DNA from: Rotaria macrura
Taxonomy: Eukaryota > Rotifera > Eurotatoria > Philodinida > Philodinidae
Direction of reading: 5' to 3'
NCBI GenBank assembly: GCA_900239685.1
Contig: OENT01000426.1
Coordinates: 1 to 64,000 of the forward strand
DNA length: 64,000 bases
In this document: one piece after another, positions 24,801-38,082 of the stretch
Layout of the letters: the number at the start of each line of letters is the position of its first letter
How positions within the stretch are numbered: the stretch's first letter is position 1
Notes under the pieces: model-generated
Seen by the model: only the letters and a program-made list of their open reading frames with translations
Told to the model about the DNA's origin: nothing
The model's database searches: none
Position numbers and translations under genes: made by a program

Positions 24801-26978
24801 TTTAATTAAAGTTGAGTGTTTTGAAAAATCTTTATAACGATCTTAAACGATCCTTTTATATTGGTGCTAAATTAGAATCTATCGAGATGATTTTCCTATG
24901 TGAAACCGTTGGTAAACATATCTGAACTGAAAGTCACAATAGTATCACAAGTTGAGGCAGCATGGACTTTTCAAAGACTATGTCAATACATTTTTGAGTA
25001 CATATTTGTAATGCAAATCATTCTGTACTTCATCGCCTAAACAAAAGATAAGCCCAGTCGATATCAGTAGAGAACATCAATATGAACGACAGCATTTCTT
25101 ACTCATTAGCAATTCTTCGGTAATTGTCATACACCAATCTTAATTTAGATGATGAAACCTTTGACTAGAAGCATCCACATAATATGGACACAATCTGGAT
25201 AGTCTCTATAGATTGTTACATAAAAAAGATGAACAGAAGTTTCAAGTGTTATATGAAACCTTAAATTTATGAACAATTCATATAAAAATTGCTTCCACGT
25301 GATATTACAAGAGATATAGCTATAAACATAGTTGCCTGTCGCACTCGTTCTTCATGACATAATCATTGGATACAAAAAAAGCTATATGAGAAGCGATATC
25401 AACCATCTGCAACATTTGATGAATATTTTAGAAATTGTCAACTAATATGTGGAAATAATTAACATTTCATTAGGTTTAGATGGTTTTCATTTAAAAATAT
25501 TTTGCAGGAGAAAAAGTACTATGACAGTACGTTTTGAATATCAGTAAATAATCTGATGAGACAAATGCTTAAAACGTTTTCACCAGTAAAATTAAATACT
25601 ACACTACAGTTGTGCTCATCATTATTTGATGAGCAATTTTTATTCATTTTGAATTCTTTCTTGTCTTTGATCAAGCCCATAAGGAAGAGCAATGTAGCTT
25701 AAAACCTAGGTAGTTAGGGATCGATTAACAGATAAGATACGTACTTGCGAGTTAGAAACGATAGCGTGCTCTAATAATTGCTACGGAATTCAGTAAATAT
25801 TTAATCAAAACTTTCCTACCTTTTTCATAACAGTGACAACATCAACGAGTACAACCGAAACGTCAACCACATCCACTACAAGTACGTTGTTCTCATCATG
25901 AATCAGTCGATAGATAGGTTCTCACTTATTTTCAGGTACATCAACGACGACGTCGGCTACTACAACAAGTATGTAGTAGTTCTCATCAATTCTGTTGTTT
26001 TGTGATCTGACTACAATGAAAGTGTAGCCTTACATAAGTGTCTAAATATCCGTTGCTCTCGATTATTACGGATAAGCTAAATGAGTTTCAGACACAGTTG
26101 AATTCGGATGCTGTCATGGCAGCTGTATTTTCTTAGTCAATCTTCAGCTTCCCTACAGTAGTCTACTCATGATGATTTCCTATTGAGCATAGAGCATTTC
26201 AGAGGAATAAAAATACATGAACTTTACGTTCATCAGTCGACTTGTTGTGTTACGCTAATTTTATGAATTCCCTACATGCGACAGAATTTCTAATTAAATT
26301 TCAGTATTTGTCATTTGACTTGATCAATCTTTCCCAGTCTACAACTGTTTAGTGGGTGATTTCGACTTCTTATAATGATGTCATCTTTTAGTAATACTTT
26401 GTTTCTCAATATAGCGATGACGACCTCAACAACAGTAACAACGGCATCAAGTAGGTTTAGTGTGTTTTTAATGGAACTTATTTTGAATGCTTAATTGTAT
26501 GATAGCAACATCATGTTCATCTGTGGGCATTGGCAACATCCTTACTCTTAATGGAATGAGTAGCTGGACTCAACATAGTTACACTTACGTGGCAACAAAT
26601 ACAGCACCCGTACTCTCATTTACAATTGCTGGTCAAACGGGGCCGCAAAAATCTTACCTGGATGATGTTTCTGTTGTTGATACAAGTTCGCCCTCGATTG
26701 AGTTACTAGCCAATCCAAGCTTTGAAAGTTCAACAACTGTAATAACTGATTGGATCATCTGGTGTTCATCATCATGCTCCATCGGTGATACGGGTCAGAT
26801 TACTACGTCAAGTTGTCATTCGGGTTCTGGTACCAACTGTTACATGGCTCGTTGTAAAGGTGGTTATGAATTTATCGGTCAATCATTTATGGCAACCATC
26901 GGTAATACCTACAATATTACATTTTGGCTTACTAAAGTTTACCCTGGTGGGAGTGTATTTTACGCCACTATAACTTAA
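21875..26978 (+). CDS. Type II membrane protein with Thr/Ser stalk and Cys-containing ectodomain
   Basis: Eight exons: 21875-22053, 22119-22288, 22454-22546, 22614-22667, 25834-25881, 25936-25968, 26415-26450 and 26506-26978; 361 residues. A polar N-terminus ending in NNNNNKNRWRAAW precedes one membrane segment (LKGLLFGTLIAGIGFAIILTLWL, about 78-100), so the C-terminus should be extracellular. The stalk (about 104-205) is nearly all T/S/V and is built from five small exons, all starting and ending in phase 1, so they can be lost or gained without frame change. The last exon has two partial repeats of a carbohydrate-binding-like beta domain: ..QKSYLDDVSVVD looks like a domain end, and IELLANPSFESS..WIIWCSS..CHSGSGTNCYMARC..FIGQSF..YNITFWL looks like a domain start. 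Ligand unknown. Fourth intron (3.2 kb) holds a repeat element. Confidence 0.6.
22740..23930. mobile_element. Motif-repeat element, GCGAAAAGC type, inside an intron
   Basis: About 1.2 kb. The left part repeats GCGAAAAGC / AGTGAAGAAG units; the right part (23760-23930) repeats the complement (TTTTTCGC, TTTCGCTG). Ends are imperfect inverted repeats: left TGAGTGGGAAGG.. then CGAAAGGCTTTTCAGCGAAG; right reversed TGAGCGGAAAAACAG.. then GGAAAGGGTTTTCAGCGGAA. No coding capacity and no clear target duplication. It lies wholly within intron 4 of the Thr-rich-stalk gene and is itself interrupted by a GGATTCCGAT-type element at 23395-23716. Confidence 0.55.
23395..23716. mobile_element. Nested motif-repeat element, GGATCCGAT type
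   Basis: About 320 bp of GGATCCGATCGGA / CCGATTGGATTTCATCG units in both orientations, inserted in the GCGAAAAGC-type element. Two readings of the ends are possible. Either the inverted pair CCCAGGAGAAT (left) and CCCAGGTGAAT (right, reversed) is the terminus, or the direct repeat TTCATTCA at 23387-23394 and 23703-23710 is an 8-bp target duplication, which places the right end at 23702. The motif also resembles the island at 5085. Confidence 0.5.
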
Positions 26979-29746
26979 TCAAGAGTTCTGCTTCGGCACA
27001 TATCGTGATACTGACAAATTAACGATGCTGTGACTCATGAATTTAAAAATTGTATTTTGTTGACTCTGCTTTTATTTTGAACAAAACTTCCTCTAGTGGT
27101 GTGGCCTGAAAATGCCGGATGGTTAGGCATACTCAAGAATTTTCAGAAGGTTATTTAAGAGGATTCTTTCTTCTTCCCAATCCCAAATCTTCACTTCTTT
27201 TGTTCTTGATGTTTTTGCTCTATTTATTCTTATAAATGTTCTCAATCTCTTGTAAACGTTTCGATAATTCAAAATTAGCTTTAAAGTTAAGAAAAACTCT
27301 GCCGTATAGAAAATTTTCTATGTGATAACAGTTGAATGCTTTTTGGTTTTCCGAGTTTTCTCAGAACCTGGTTTATACACAAAGGCCTGCAGGATTTTAT
27401 CAGTTTCTCGAATATGTTATACGGTTAGTCAAACTGAAATATTCTTTTACAGATACTAGAAATATTTCCTGGGAGCTCCTTTTTCATTTAACAATATTAG
27501 ATCAGAGGTTTTTAGTAGACCTGATAAAATAAATCTGTTTAAAAAAGCATGCATTTTTTCAGTATGCTCACTGTATTTTGGCCTTTTTATTCTAGTGGAA
27601 GGAGAGAAAAAAGAAAGTAGGAGGCCCCAAATATTGTTCGCATTATTTTCAAAAACATTTTAAACTTCATTGAACGTATGACAACTCCACTACGGAATCG
27701 ATAGAGCAGGTGATTGTTAGTTCTTGCTATTGTAGCGTCTCATGAATCATAACAGAAACTACCCAAGAACTTCGCCAATGCAATAACCGGTGCCCTAATC
27801 ATTCAGTTCTATCAGTGTTACAAATATCAAATTTTTCCAATGAACCTGCCTTTAAAAATACTGGAAAGGTTAGAAGAGCGTTCTACAGGTGAGAATTGTG
27901 ATTCTTATGATAGGCTGGTAGTTTCTGACAGAATCAAAGGGATTTCGGCAGTTGATACTGCTCTTGACGATAATAACGATAATAGAGCTTTAGAAATTTC
28001 ACTTATTGCGCAATGGACTGTTGTATTTTATTCAATTCAATGTGGTAAATGAACAATGACCGATGAAAAGCATCAGTTTTCTTTTCTAAAAGAGTGCAAG
28101 TCAAAGAACAACTCAATATTACTATATACCTGCAATCTTTATCATAAACTTACATTTAGCAAGAACACTCTTTTCCTTACGAGAATCACAAAAGTATTTG
28201 TGCATGTTCATAGTATAATTCGAACGTAAGAAAACGAATCATTTTTGAAATGATATATGTTTAATAATCGTTACTCTTACTGCAAATGACTCCTCATTTC
28301 GAGAGATGAGTTATGATGAGCAACGTATCCAATTAATTAAATCGAAACTAAAGAAAAAAAGTAAAGGGAACACGGATTCTTTAGGAATATGTTGTATTTA
28401 CGGTTCTAAAATATTACTTTTTTAAAAAGTTGGTGGTTTTGCAAACACGGCCAGTTGTTAGGCACCGCACATGCCATGCCCTACGTTGGTTACGCCACGA
28501 TGGTTCTGTCTTCCTTATAGTAAAAATTAAATAATCGTGCTTAAAACTGTACGCAATATCTATGATTCATGTGACTTCCATTTTCAGCAAGGGTTTACGA
28601 TGATTGTGTGTGAATAACTATATGCCGTTCTAGTCTTAGATTGTAAAAGACGTTCACTTCGATATATGAAACGTATGTTCAGACAATGGCATTCTTGCTA
28701 TGAAAATGGAAACTTTAATTTGATGGGTATGGTTCGGGATTAAGCATAACGAAGTGCCATCTGAATGAATCATAAGCTCACGGCAATTGCAAAATCACTT
28801 TGATATGCATGTTTCCAATATAATAAAATATACTTCGAGTGAAACTTCAGTTCCCCAATACAGAAGGATGCGAGTGGGTGCATTTCGAAATCAATAGATA
28901 TGTGGGCAGATTTTATTTGAGGACTTATATCATAATCCAGTGTAAGACAATGTAATCTGTCGTTGATACGAATTGATTGTTGGCGCTCAAAGACGCTATA
29001 TGCAATTTGTTGTTGCAGTTTGAAAGGAGTTGATGAGTGAGCGATTGCAGATGGATCACATAGTGATGACTGTCCGCATGTGGATTCTACAATCATTCTA
29101 TACATGAAAGAAGTATTAAACTAAAAACCTTAGCGTGTATGCTCAATATCACCCGAGAAGTCAAGCACTCAAAAAATGTGCAATTGTTGACGTACTTTGC
29201 CAACAGACAAATCTTTGTCACAGGGCATTGTTGAACTTTCGATGCATAAAAAATCACACTAAAATCGATAATCTGGTGATTTTTCTGTGAAAATTAGAAT
29301 ATTTTAACGACCATCGACTCACATCTAAAGCGATGCCACTAAAAGCTGACGACAAAGCGAACGTTTGTCTCTAAAGCTGTTGCATATCGTACTAATTTGA
29401 ACGATATAGTAGTGGTAGAGTGTCGGTTATTTTAACATCAATGAATAGGGTGGAATATCATACATTCAAATCCAGAACTTTTGCTCTCGTGTTTCTACGT
29501 ATCAAACAATTAGTCTTCACTTACACTCTCATCTACCCACGCATCCAGTTCTACACAATATACGCACATCGGCGTTCGCAACTCTCTCCGATATTAGTAT
29601 TTTTAAAAAGAAAGAGAACAGAACAGAACGAAAAGAAAACTTTTTATTCTTCTTTTCTCGTAACCTAACGAAGTCATCGCCAAGGTGTACTGTACACTAA
29701 TGGCAGCTTAACAACAGAATACAACATCAACGAATACATTACACAC
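26979..29746. other. Intergenic stretch and 5' UTR of PLAT gene
   Basis: No complete gene. A 111-codon minus-strand frame (28770-29105, starting MYRMIVESTCGQSSLCDPSA) has plausible amino-acid composition but no recognised family or splice sites. About 29500-29746 reads like a 5' UTR. Confidence 0.35.
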
Positions 29747-32700
29747 ATGGATGTCAAATATATCGGAGGTGATGTTCCATGGACGCTTCCATTTGGAGAC
29801 CACTTTTATTCATCAAGTCAAGGATCACTAGCTAGTACACAAAATACCAGTAGGTTAATAATAGCAAAGAAAAACCTTCTGTCATAGATGTTGCTCGAAT
29901 AAATTTTTTGTTTCAGACTTAACTTCTGCAAGTGATCTTGAAATAATAGCTCGTCGACATAGTTTTGAACCATTATATTTGACTGATGAAAAACAAGTGC
30001 AAACGCAAACTCCAATTTCTAATTCTAATGTACAATGGATGAATACAGGTGTCTTATTCACTGATAAAATCATAGATCCCATTGCCACGAGAGTTCATAA
30101 AACAGGTTTTGTAGACGTTTATAAATAATAACATTACTAACGTAAATTTTCTACCATAGATTTCAACGATGATCATGGACATACATTTTGTTATTTATGT
30201 TCGATTAATCAACATGATCATGAACGAACTAAACCTAGAGATCCATCACAGGTAACTATATAGTTTGTTCGATTAAATATCAAAATAGAAATTTTTTTTA
30301 AAATTTATTTAGAGGCGGAAATTAATTCCGTATAACAATCCAAAGGCTCTTAAAACTCGATCATTATCATTCGATAGAGGTGTTCCGACTTCATCCACAT
30401 CTAATTTAGTACCTTATCGATTTGTTGTTCGAACTGGTACAAGAAACGATAGTGGTACACGGGCTCAAGTAGGAGAAACAAAATTTCATGTTTTTTCTTA
30501 ATGTCTTTTTTCTCAAAGGTATTTTTATACATGCATGGAACTGAAAAAAATTGGACATCAATCAATTTACAAACTCGAGCAAGTCAGAATTTCGATGGCT
30601 TTCCTTCGGGATCAATACGAACGTTTTGTCTCAAGGGCCCCGACATTGGTCAATTGCATCATTTGAATGTTAATGTAAATTCACAACCATTTACTTTCTA
30701 TGTGATGAGTAACGTTTTTCTTGTTGATTGAAGCTTGTTGGTGCACGGTCAGATAAAGAGTGGTTTCTGAAAGAAATTGAAATAACGAATTTAAATACAT
30801 CTGTTACATGGTTATGCGAATTCAACTGTTGGTTACCGGAAAAAGAGCAGCAAGCACACAATTTATCGAAACCAATCACTAAGGAATCACGAAAATCTTC
30901 ACGTGACGATTCATTGAAACGTCAGCCAGAAGTACCAGTGGATAGCTTATCAGGTAATATTTAGCTATATTTGAAATTTCATTACTAGCTACGGTCATGT
31001 CGAAAAATATGTTTGCATAGGGTCACACTGATCAACAGGCAACAATAGTACATTTTTTGTGTCATAGTATTGTAGTTACCATGGTAAAAACCTATTGTTC
31101 AACTCGATGCCTAAGCTATAATTCTAGTCATTCATTCACTTCCAGTGTTCGAGCAATCAGTTCCAACTTGGAGAGAGACGTGTCATGATTTAACTAATGT
31201 GAGAAGTGTACATCTACAAATCATTTTGTCAAAATTCAATTTGATGTGAGAAATACATTAATTTGTCAGAGCTATATATGGATAGCTAGTAGTTTTCGCT
31301 AAATAATGAGTTTCATATTGTTCATGGATGGAGGATGAGAAAAATGTTGGGAATGATCTGAAATATATTTTAAAATTATCAAGAGTGATTTCATTCCAAG
31401 AAGATTCTAATTATTTTAAATTCTATATGTAGATAGAAGGTTTCGATGTATTATTTCTTACTATTAAATTCATTCAAGGAAAGTGAACATCACTGACTGA
31501 AATTCATAATGAATTCCTGTATAGAAATCCATGATAGACAAAAAGAAGACCTGCTTGTGTAGAATTGTACGGTAGTAGTTTTTAGGTTAGTATACTTGTA
31601 AATATTTTTTACAGATATTTGTTCTACTAGAGTTCATTTTCCTCTAGCTTATTCAGCATCGAAAAAGATTTGTCATAAAGAAAAATTTTCAAAAACTTTC
31701 AGTATGCTTCGATTTCGGCAATAAAATACAGGCTGAAGATATTGACATGAATCTCTTCTGTTTCGCATGACAAGAGAAACGAGATAGTTAAAGATTTTTG
31801 TTTTTTATTATTCATACTCGGTTTTTAGTTTATATTTTACAAATTCGCACTGGTGGGAAACGTTTCGCTGGTACTGATGCAAATATTCAAGTTACTATTC
31901 GTGGTTCAACAAGTCAAACCCGACAGCTGGCATTAACAAGTAATCGAGCAGATTTATTCGAACAGAATCAAATAGATACATTTGCCATAGTTGGTATGGA
32001 TATTGGTAATCTAAAAGAGATAACGTAATGATATTCGAAACGTTTCCTTTGAGGTTTCTGTAAATTATGAAAATGATTTTTCTTTGATTTCTAGTGTTGA
32101 ATCTGATAAAAGTCAGATGGCTGCTGATTGGGATCTTAAAGAAATGACTATATGGAAAATATTACCAAATGATGATGATAAACAATCACCAGTTTATTTT
32201 CCATTTAACGCGTGGCTAGGGAAATCTTCAAGTAAACAAAAAACAAAAGGAGAACATTATCCATCAACGGATCATCAATTGAAAGGTATTGTATTTTTTC
32301 CTAGTTTTGTCAAAGTAGATTTCACTGTAGACTATTATTTTTAGGACCTATATGCTATAATATTGCAGTTAAAACTGGTAAAGATTTTACGGCTGGCACA
32401 GATGCGAATGTATTTATAACTATCTACGGTAAAAGTGGTCGAACTGGTATTCATCTATTAGATAATTCTCTTAAAAATGATTTTGAACGAGATACAACAT
32501 CAGAATTTACTGTAAGTAATGGTTTTCTCTTTTCTTTTGTGATACAGGAGCCTTTTATTTCTCTATGAACTATGCTCACTCATAGAATATCATATCTTCA
32601 TGAATACATAATAGTGAACATATTGTGACTCGAAAGTGAAGTGTTCTTCGCTATTTAAAGACGAAAGAAGTTTGCCGTTATACTGTACTTCTATCTCAAA

Positions 32701-35700
32701 GATTCTGATCTCAATTCATTTTTTTAATTTAATATACACGTTGGTTGAAATGTGCTGATGATTCAATACAACTACGATTTTCTTAATGCATTCGTTGATA
32801 TTCATACATAAAGGAATAACATTTTCGTAATATCAAAGAGACAAGTGTGGTTCGAATATTAACTTTTAAAGAGAAAATTCGAACGGTTCTTCTTGACACT
32901 CTGATTGATTGAACTGAAGAGTTCTTTTTTTGACTTTCAAGTGCACTTAAGTATCAAAGTGAAGTATAAACTTTCTTCTAGGATTAGTGATACTTTGAAT
33001 TTTTTATCGTACTTGTTTTTCAATAAATCATTCGGTTCAAGATATTTTTCTCCAATATGAGTTTTTCAAAGCAGGCGTTGAATAACAATCTAACTGTTTC
33101 AATTTGTATCTGATTAATTATGACTGTTTGTATTTCACACTATCTATGCCATAGTACACACATTGATAGAAGCAAAATGACGTGCAATAACAATATATAT
33201 ATATATATGCAGGTGTAATATGCCATTGTATCTAAAGACTGCGCAAATTATTAGTATTTTCAAGTAGTTGAAATTCATTTTGACTGTCAAGGTGTGTTGT
33301 TTTCCATCAGAAAAAAATGATGCTCTCCGAAATGAAAGCAAGAGAATTTTTTTTGATCGCCTGAAGGTCATCAGTCCATATATCTCATAAAAGATATTGT
33401 TCAAGGTTATTCGAGTCTAGGTTAAGGTTTACTACATTTGTCGAAATTCATTTCCTTCGAACTATTGCCAATAAAAGACAATAATCTTTATGTATTAAAG
33501 CTGTTGACATGATTTGAATAAATTCCAAACATCGTTCGATACAATCTATTAAATATAATTAAAATAAAAAAAGCCTATTTTCGTTTGTTATTGTTCTTTA
33601 ATCTGTATATGTCAAGGTGTTAGAGTATAACATGAAGAATTAGGAATACTAACTTAGTAATGAACCGACAGTCTATAGTTGATTCGTGGTTGTATAATTT
33701 GGTTTTAATTATATATCTCAAGACGATAAAATTATGCCCTTGCTTATATTTTTATTCTCAATTGTGTTGGATTTGCTATTATGTTAAGTTATATGATGTT
33801 TTCCCTCATTAAGAGGATTCAATCGGAATGTATAAATTTATTTGTTTTTCATCGTTAGATATTTGTTTATACTATATTTGTTTTTAAGATCAATAAAAGT
33901 AAGTAGCAAAATAATATTTGTAAGTTTAATCCATTTAAATGTATGATGAAATCATTAAAAAAAATTATACAGGCATATTTTTTTCTAACTTTCGTTTCAC
34001 GTCTCTTCGATTTTGTCATTCGTTCGGAAATCGAACAACACTTAAGTTTTTCTTTCATTCAATTTAAAAATCTGTTTATGTAGACTTATCGATCTTAATT
34101 AAGAACAATGCTGATCTTCACTGTTCACTAGTACATATTACTATTGAGTCAGTTAATGTTTAGTCATCACTAATAGCTTCGAAAGTCTAGTTGAAACTCA
34201 AATGTGCTGTTATTAACTCTGTTTTTGTTCATGTATTAATGATTCTAATCATAATGTGACATTTTCTATTTAATATAGATTATGGATATTGACGTTGGAA
34301 AAATTGATAAAATAAAAGTTTGGCATGATAATACAGGTGTTGGTCCAGCTTGGCTACTTGATTCAATAATTATTCGTAAAAAACATTCAACATGTCGACT
34401 CATAACAAATGTATTCACTCAGCGACTTGAAAAAATCGGTCAAATTTTATACCGTCGAGCTATTGAACAAGTTAAACACTCCAATAACCAACGATCATCT
34501 TCAGCGAGAGAAAATCAATTATATTCTAGTGATCAGAGAAGTTCAAAATTCAAAGACTACGATGATTCCACAAATAGTCGAAGTATTTTACGTAGTCCAA
34601 TCATATATGATAAAGGTAATTTACAAAAAAAAGTTACTTTTGATGAACAAAGCATCGGTTCACAAGATGAACCATTTTCCATTGATACACAAAGAATGAA
34701 AAATATCCAAAAAGGTATTGATCAGAAACGCAATAATAGTAGTTCATCACTACAAATTGAAACCGGACGTTTTGAACATCAAGCATATTGGATATCATCT
34801 CATAGCTGTGCTGACAATAAATGGAAAATACATTCTATCGAAGAAGTTAATTCATTCGATTTAGATCAATCAACACGTTCCTTACTTTTGTCTGATCGCC
34901 AGACAACAAATACGAAAATAAAAACATCAGTAAATGAAAAAGATGATGATATTTATGAATTTACAGCTAATTGTTGGTTAGCTAAAGATAAAGGAAATAA
35001 TAAGCTCGAAGTATCTTTAACACCAGCATCAACTCAACTATCAGCGTATACAATTAAGGAAACAAAATCAAAATCATCGTTGCCATCGGATATAAAAACT
35101 GATTTACAAAAACGACCACCTTCAGCATCATCGAAACCAATATCTAGTTACCATCATGATAAATACCCTGATGAAAACGTTAAACCTTCATCACATTATG
35201 ATCTTGGACCATTAGAAAAATCACCAAGAAGTGTAGGATCAGTAGATCGATCTTCACGTGATCTATTAAAAAGTCCATATGATGGTTTACATTCATCCCA
35301 ACGAAATCAGCCTCTACCTTCTAGTACATTACAACGACTAGAAGAATCTGTTATGGATAAATATCACACACCGTCAAAATCAGCTCAACTTCCAATGTCG
35401 CCTCATACTAGTATTAATCCTAAAATTTCATCGAATATTGAACGAGATCTACCATCAAAAACATCGCATGAATCAACATATCGATCACAATCACCATCCT
35501 CGTCGTCGAATCAGCAATCAAAGTCAGTGAAATTCACTAAAGAAACAGTAAGTCCAGCGACTAGTAGTCGAGATTTATCTGAAAGATTGTCAACGGAATC
35601 ATCATCGAAATCAGTAACGCGTTCGACTGTAGATAGTTCTTCACATAAAAAAGCATATAGTAAGTTAAACTCTTTTTATATTGATCATAATACTTTTGCA

Positions 35701-35766
35701 TCTGTATCTATCGAAGATAAACTTTACGATTCTGCTTATGGTACAGCATCAACAGACGCTTTTTAA
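29747..35766 (+). CDS. Triple PLAT/LH2-domain protein (LOXHD1-like)
   Basis: Ten exons: 29747-29849, 29917-30105, 30160-30251, 30313-30468, 30519-30668, 30734-30953, 31829-32024, 32095-32285, 32345-32511 and 34279-35766; all phases agree; 983 residues. Residues 1-155 have no recognised domain but include a CYLC segment. PLAT1 (about 160-270) runs PYRFVVRTGTRN..WFLKEIEI..WLCEFNCWL. PLAT2 (about 304-425) runs YILQIRTGGKRFAGTDANIQ..DWDLKEMTI..YFPFNAWL. PLAT3 (from about 433) has KTGKDFTAGTDANVFITIYG and GVGPAWLLDSIIIRKK, but its last strands (YEFTANCWLAKDKG) come only near 715, after an insert of about 185 residues. The tail (about 730-983) is Ser/Pro/Thr-rich. PLAT domains bind membranes or proteins; LOXHD1 uses arrays of them in hair cells. 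No signal peptide or lipoxygenase domain is seen, so an intracellular scaffold is likely. Confidence 0.82.
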
Positions 35767-37886
35767 TTAACATATACGTATATACAATGTGATCAAAAAA
35801 TGTTTTCGAGTAAAGTTGTATAATTTTATTCATCGCATAGATGTTTTTCTTTTTTTATATTTAATGACTATAATTGGGTGCTGAGTTTGATTTTTTCTGA
35901 AAATAAACTTCTTAAATACAACCTCTCATTTTCTTCATTCTTTAATCAATTCCTTTCATTTTCGTTCGCTTCAATAGAAAAAAAAATGTTTTACATGAAC
36001 AATAACATCACACAAGACGATCGGAATCGTTTCTTTAGTAACAACCCATAAGTTGTAATGTGCTTTACTTTTTTTCACTATTTCTTTTTTTATCGTTTAC
36101 TAACGATGGCCGTAGCTTGATAAATATCGGTCGTTTTTAATATTTGTTTTCTTCTTTAAAAAGATTCTAACAAAATAGACAATGAATAATGAATAGTAGA
36201 AGTTAGCAAACAATGCTGATCATGATTTTGAACCTTGAAATTACATTTTTAACATGTACGTTTCTTCGACTACTTTTCAAATATCATGAAAAATCAATGA
36301 ATACAATTGATCATATTTATATTGAATAGTCTTGTAGAATTTTCGAGCATGCTGCTTAGTTATATAAGCTCAACCATTTCATTAAGGTATTTGAGATCCA
36401 TCATTTGAGCCTTCTAGCGTTCGTCGTGATATAAGAACTATTACAAATTGTTCTGCTGTAACGTTAAATCGCACCTGTTTAATCATTCACATGAATGCCG
36501 ATAGGCAACATAACTCTACCTGCACCCATCCTGTTTATTCTAGTCGTGAGTATCATCGAATTTCGATGGCAAACAAACCGTAGCAAAGGAAGTAAAATAG
36601 CAGTAGTGTGTTATAAGAAAGAAACTCAATCTCATCTGTGCAAAAAAAAACCGTGCAATGTTTACCTGATATCATATCAACTGCGTTCGGAGTGTTGTCT
36701 TCTAAATAACTCCGATTAGTTGAAGATCATCTCTAAGGAGTGTCAGATAAAAAGCATCGCACTTAACTTCTCATCCTCCCCTTTTTCGGCTTCAACGAAA
36801 TTTAACGGACATCTAGAATAATCGTTGTTTTTTAAGAAAAAATAATAGAAAACTAGCAAAAGAAATGGATTCCATGGCAAACCTTTCTTTTTACTCTTTG
36901 AGAACACGTTCACGCTGAAATCACTATTAAATCATCGATATTCACAAAAGAAATATCTTTTTATTGTAGAAGAGCACGAACAAACATACATAAAAGAAAA
37001 ACGTTCAAGTTAATGACACTGTTCATTGCCGAGTTTTCGTTCATCAAAAATAAATTGGCTTGCCAACCGTTCTTGATAAATTTCAACGAATCAAGCTGAT
37101 TTTTCTAAATGAACTATTGACTGTTGCAGTAAATGAAATGAAATGAAATAATTTCAATAAAAAAAATGATTTGCGTATTTAGTCAATGGCAGCAGCAAGA
37201 ATCGACTTATTTGTCTTACTGAACTAATGAAATCCATTTGAATGAATGAATTCTAATTGACATTACAAAAAGAATTGCATAGAAGAATTTAATGCGTAGG
37301 ATAAAATTTGAAGTTTGCATTCTCCAATATTCGGTTTCTGTAGACACTCTCGTCCTTCTCCTTCTTTTGTCAGAGTAAATCATTTATGGATTGTCTTTTG
37401 CAAAACTTCCATAATCCTGAGATCTAAACAAAATTTTTGCCAAGCTTACAAAACTAGTTGTCAAATACTAAATCTAATTCAAAGCAGAACTCTCCGTCGG
37501 AGTACACCTGTATTCGAACATACTACGACTTCATATACGTATTAATCACGAAAGAAAAGTTGTATATCCTGTAGATCTTTCCAACAACATAATGAATCAG
37601 TATTCATGAACAAACTGTTCTATCAATGAAATCATGTTGATAATATTACATGACGCTCAACCAAACCGGAAAAAACTGAGAGCATGAGTGAAGGATCTTT
37701 TGTTAATCTATTATCTTAGCATAGGTTGATCACATTTTCTTGTGAAATACGATCAATAGCATCTAAGTATAGATATAGACAAAGGGAGGTCTTAAAAGCA
37801 TGGTAGACACTGTGAGTATGTAGTCAGTGATTATATATTAATGGTGTTTCACTCTAGTATATGAACTAATACTTTTTTTTTTATAG
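35767..37886. other. Gene-free stretch
   Basis: Contains the 3' UTR of the PLAT gene (AATAAA-like AAATAAAC near 35900) and otherwise AT-rich sequence. Frames at 36495-36719 and 37315-37545 lack supporting features. Confidence 0.35.
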
Positions 37887-38082
37887 AATTTCTCCAGATT
37901 TACATGAGATGTTGAAAGAAGAAGAATCGTGTCACAACATAGGTCTATACGGACATTGTTCGTGTAATTCACAAGAGCGTAAACGGCGTGTGTCACATTT
38001 AAATGCCACAGGGATTGTGCTCACAATTTATTTTTCGAACAGTTATTCTATTTTCATAAGACCATATGATAAATCAACGTAA
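37887..38082 (+). pseudogene. Orphan Cys-rich terminal exon, family uncertain
   Basis: A long pyrimidine tract and TTATAG acceptor precede an open frame ISPDLHEMLKEEESCHNIGL, then YGHCSCNSQERKRRVSHLNA and on to RPYDKST and a TAA. The composition, the Cys/His cluster ESCHNIGLYGHCSC and the acceptor argue for a real 3' exon. No compatible upstream exon is visible in the preceding 2 kb, so the gene is probably truncated. The pattern is faintly like the end of metazoan DUF229/sulfatase-like proteins, but this is a guess. Confidence 0.4.
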
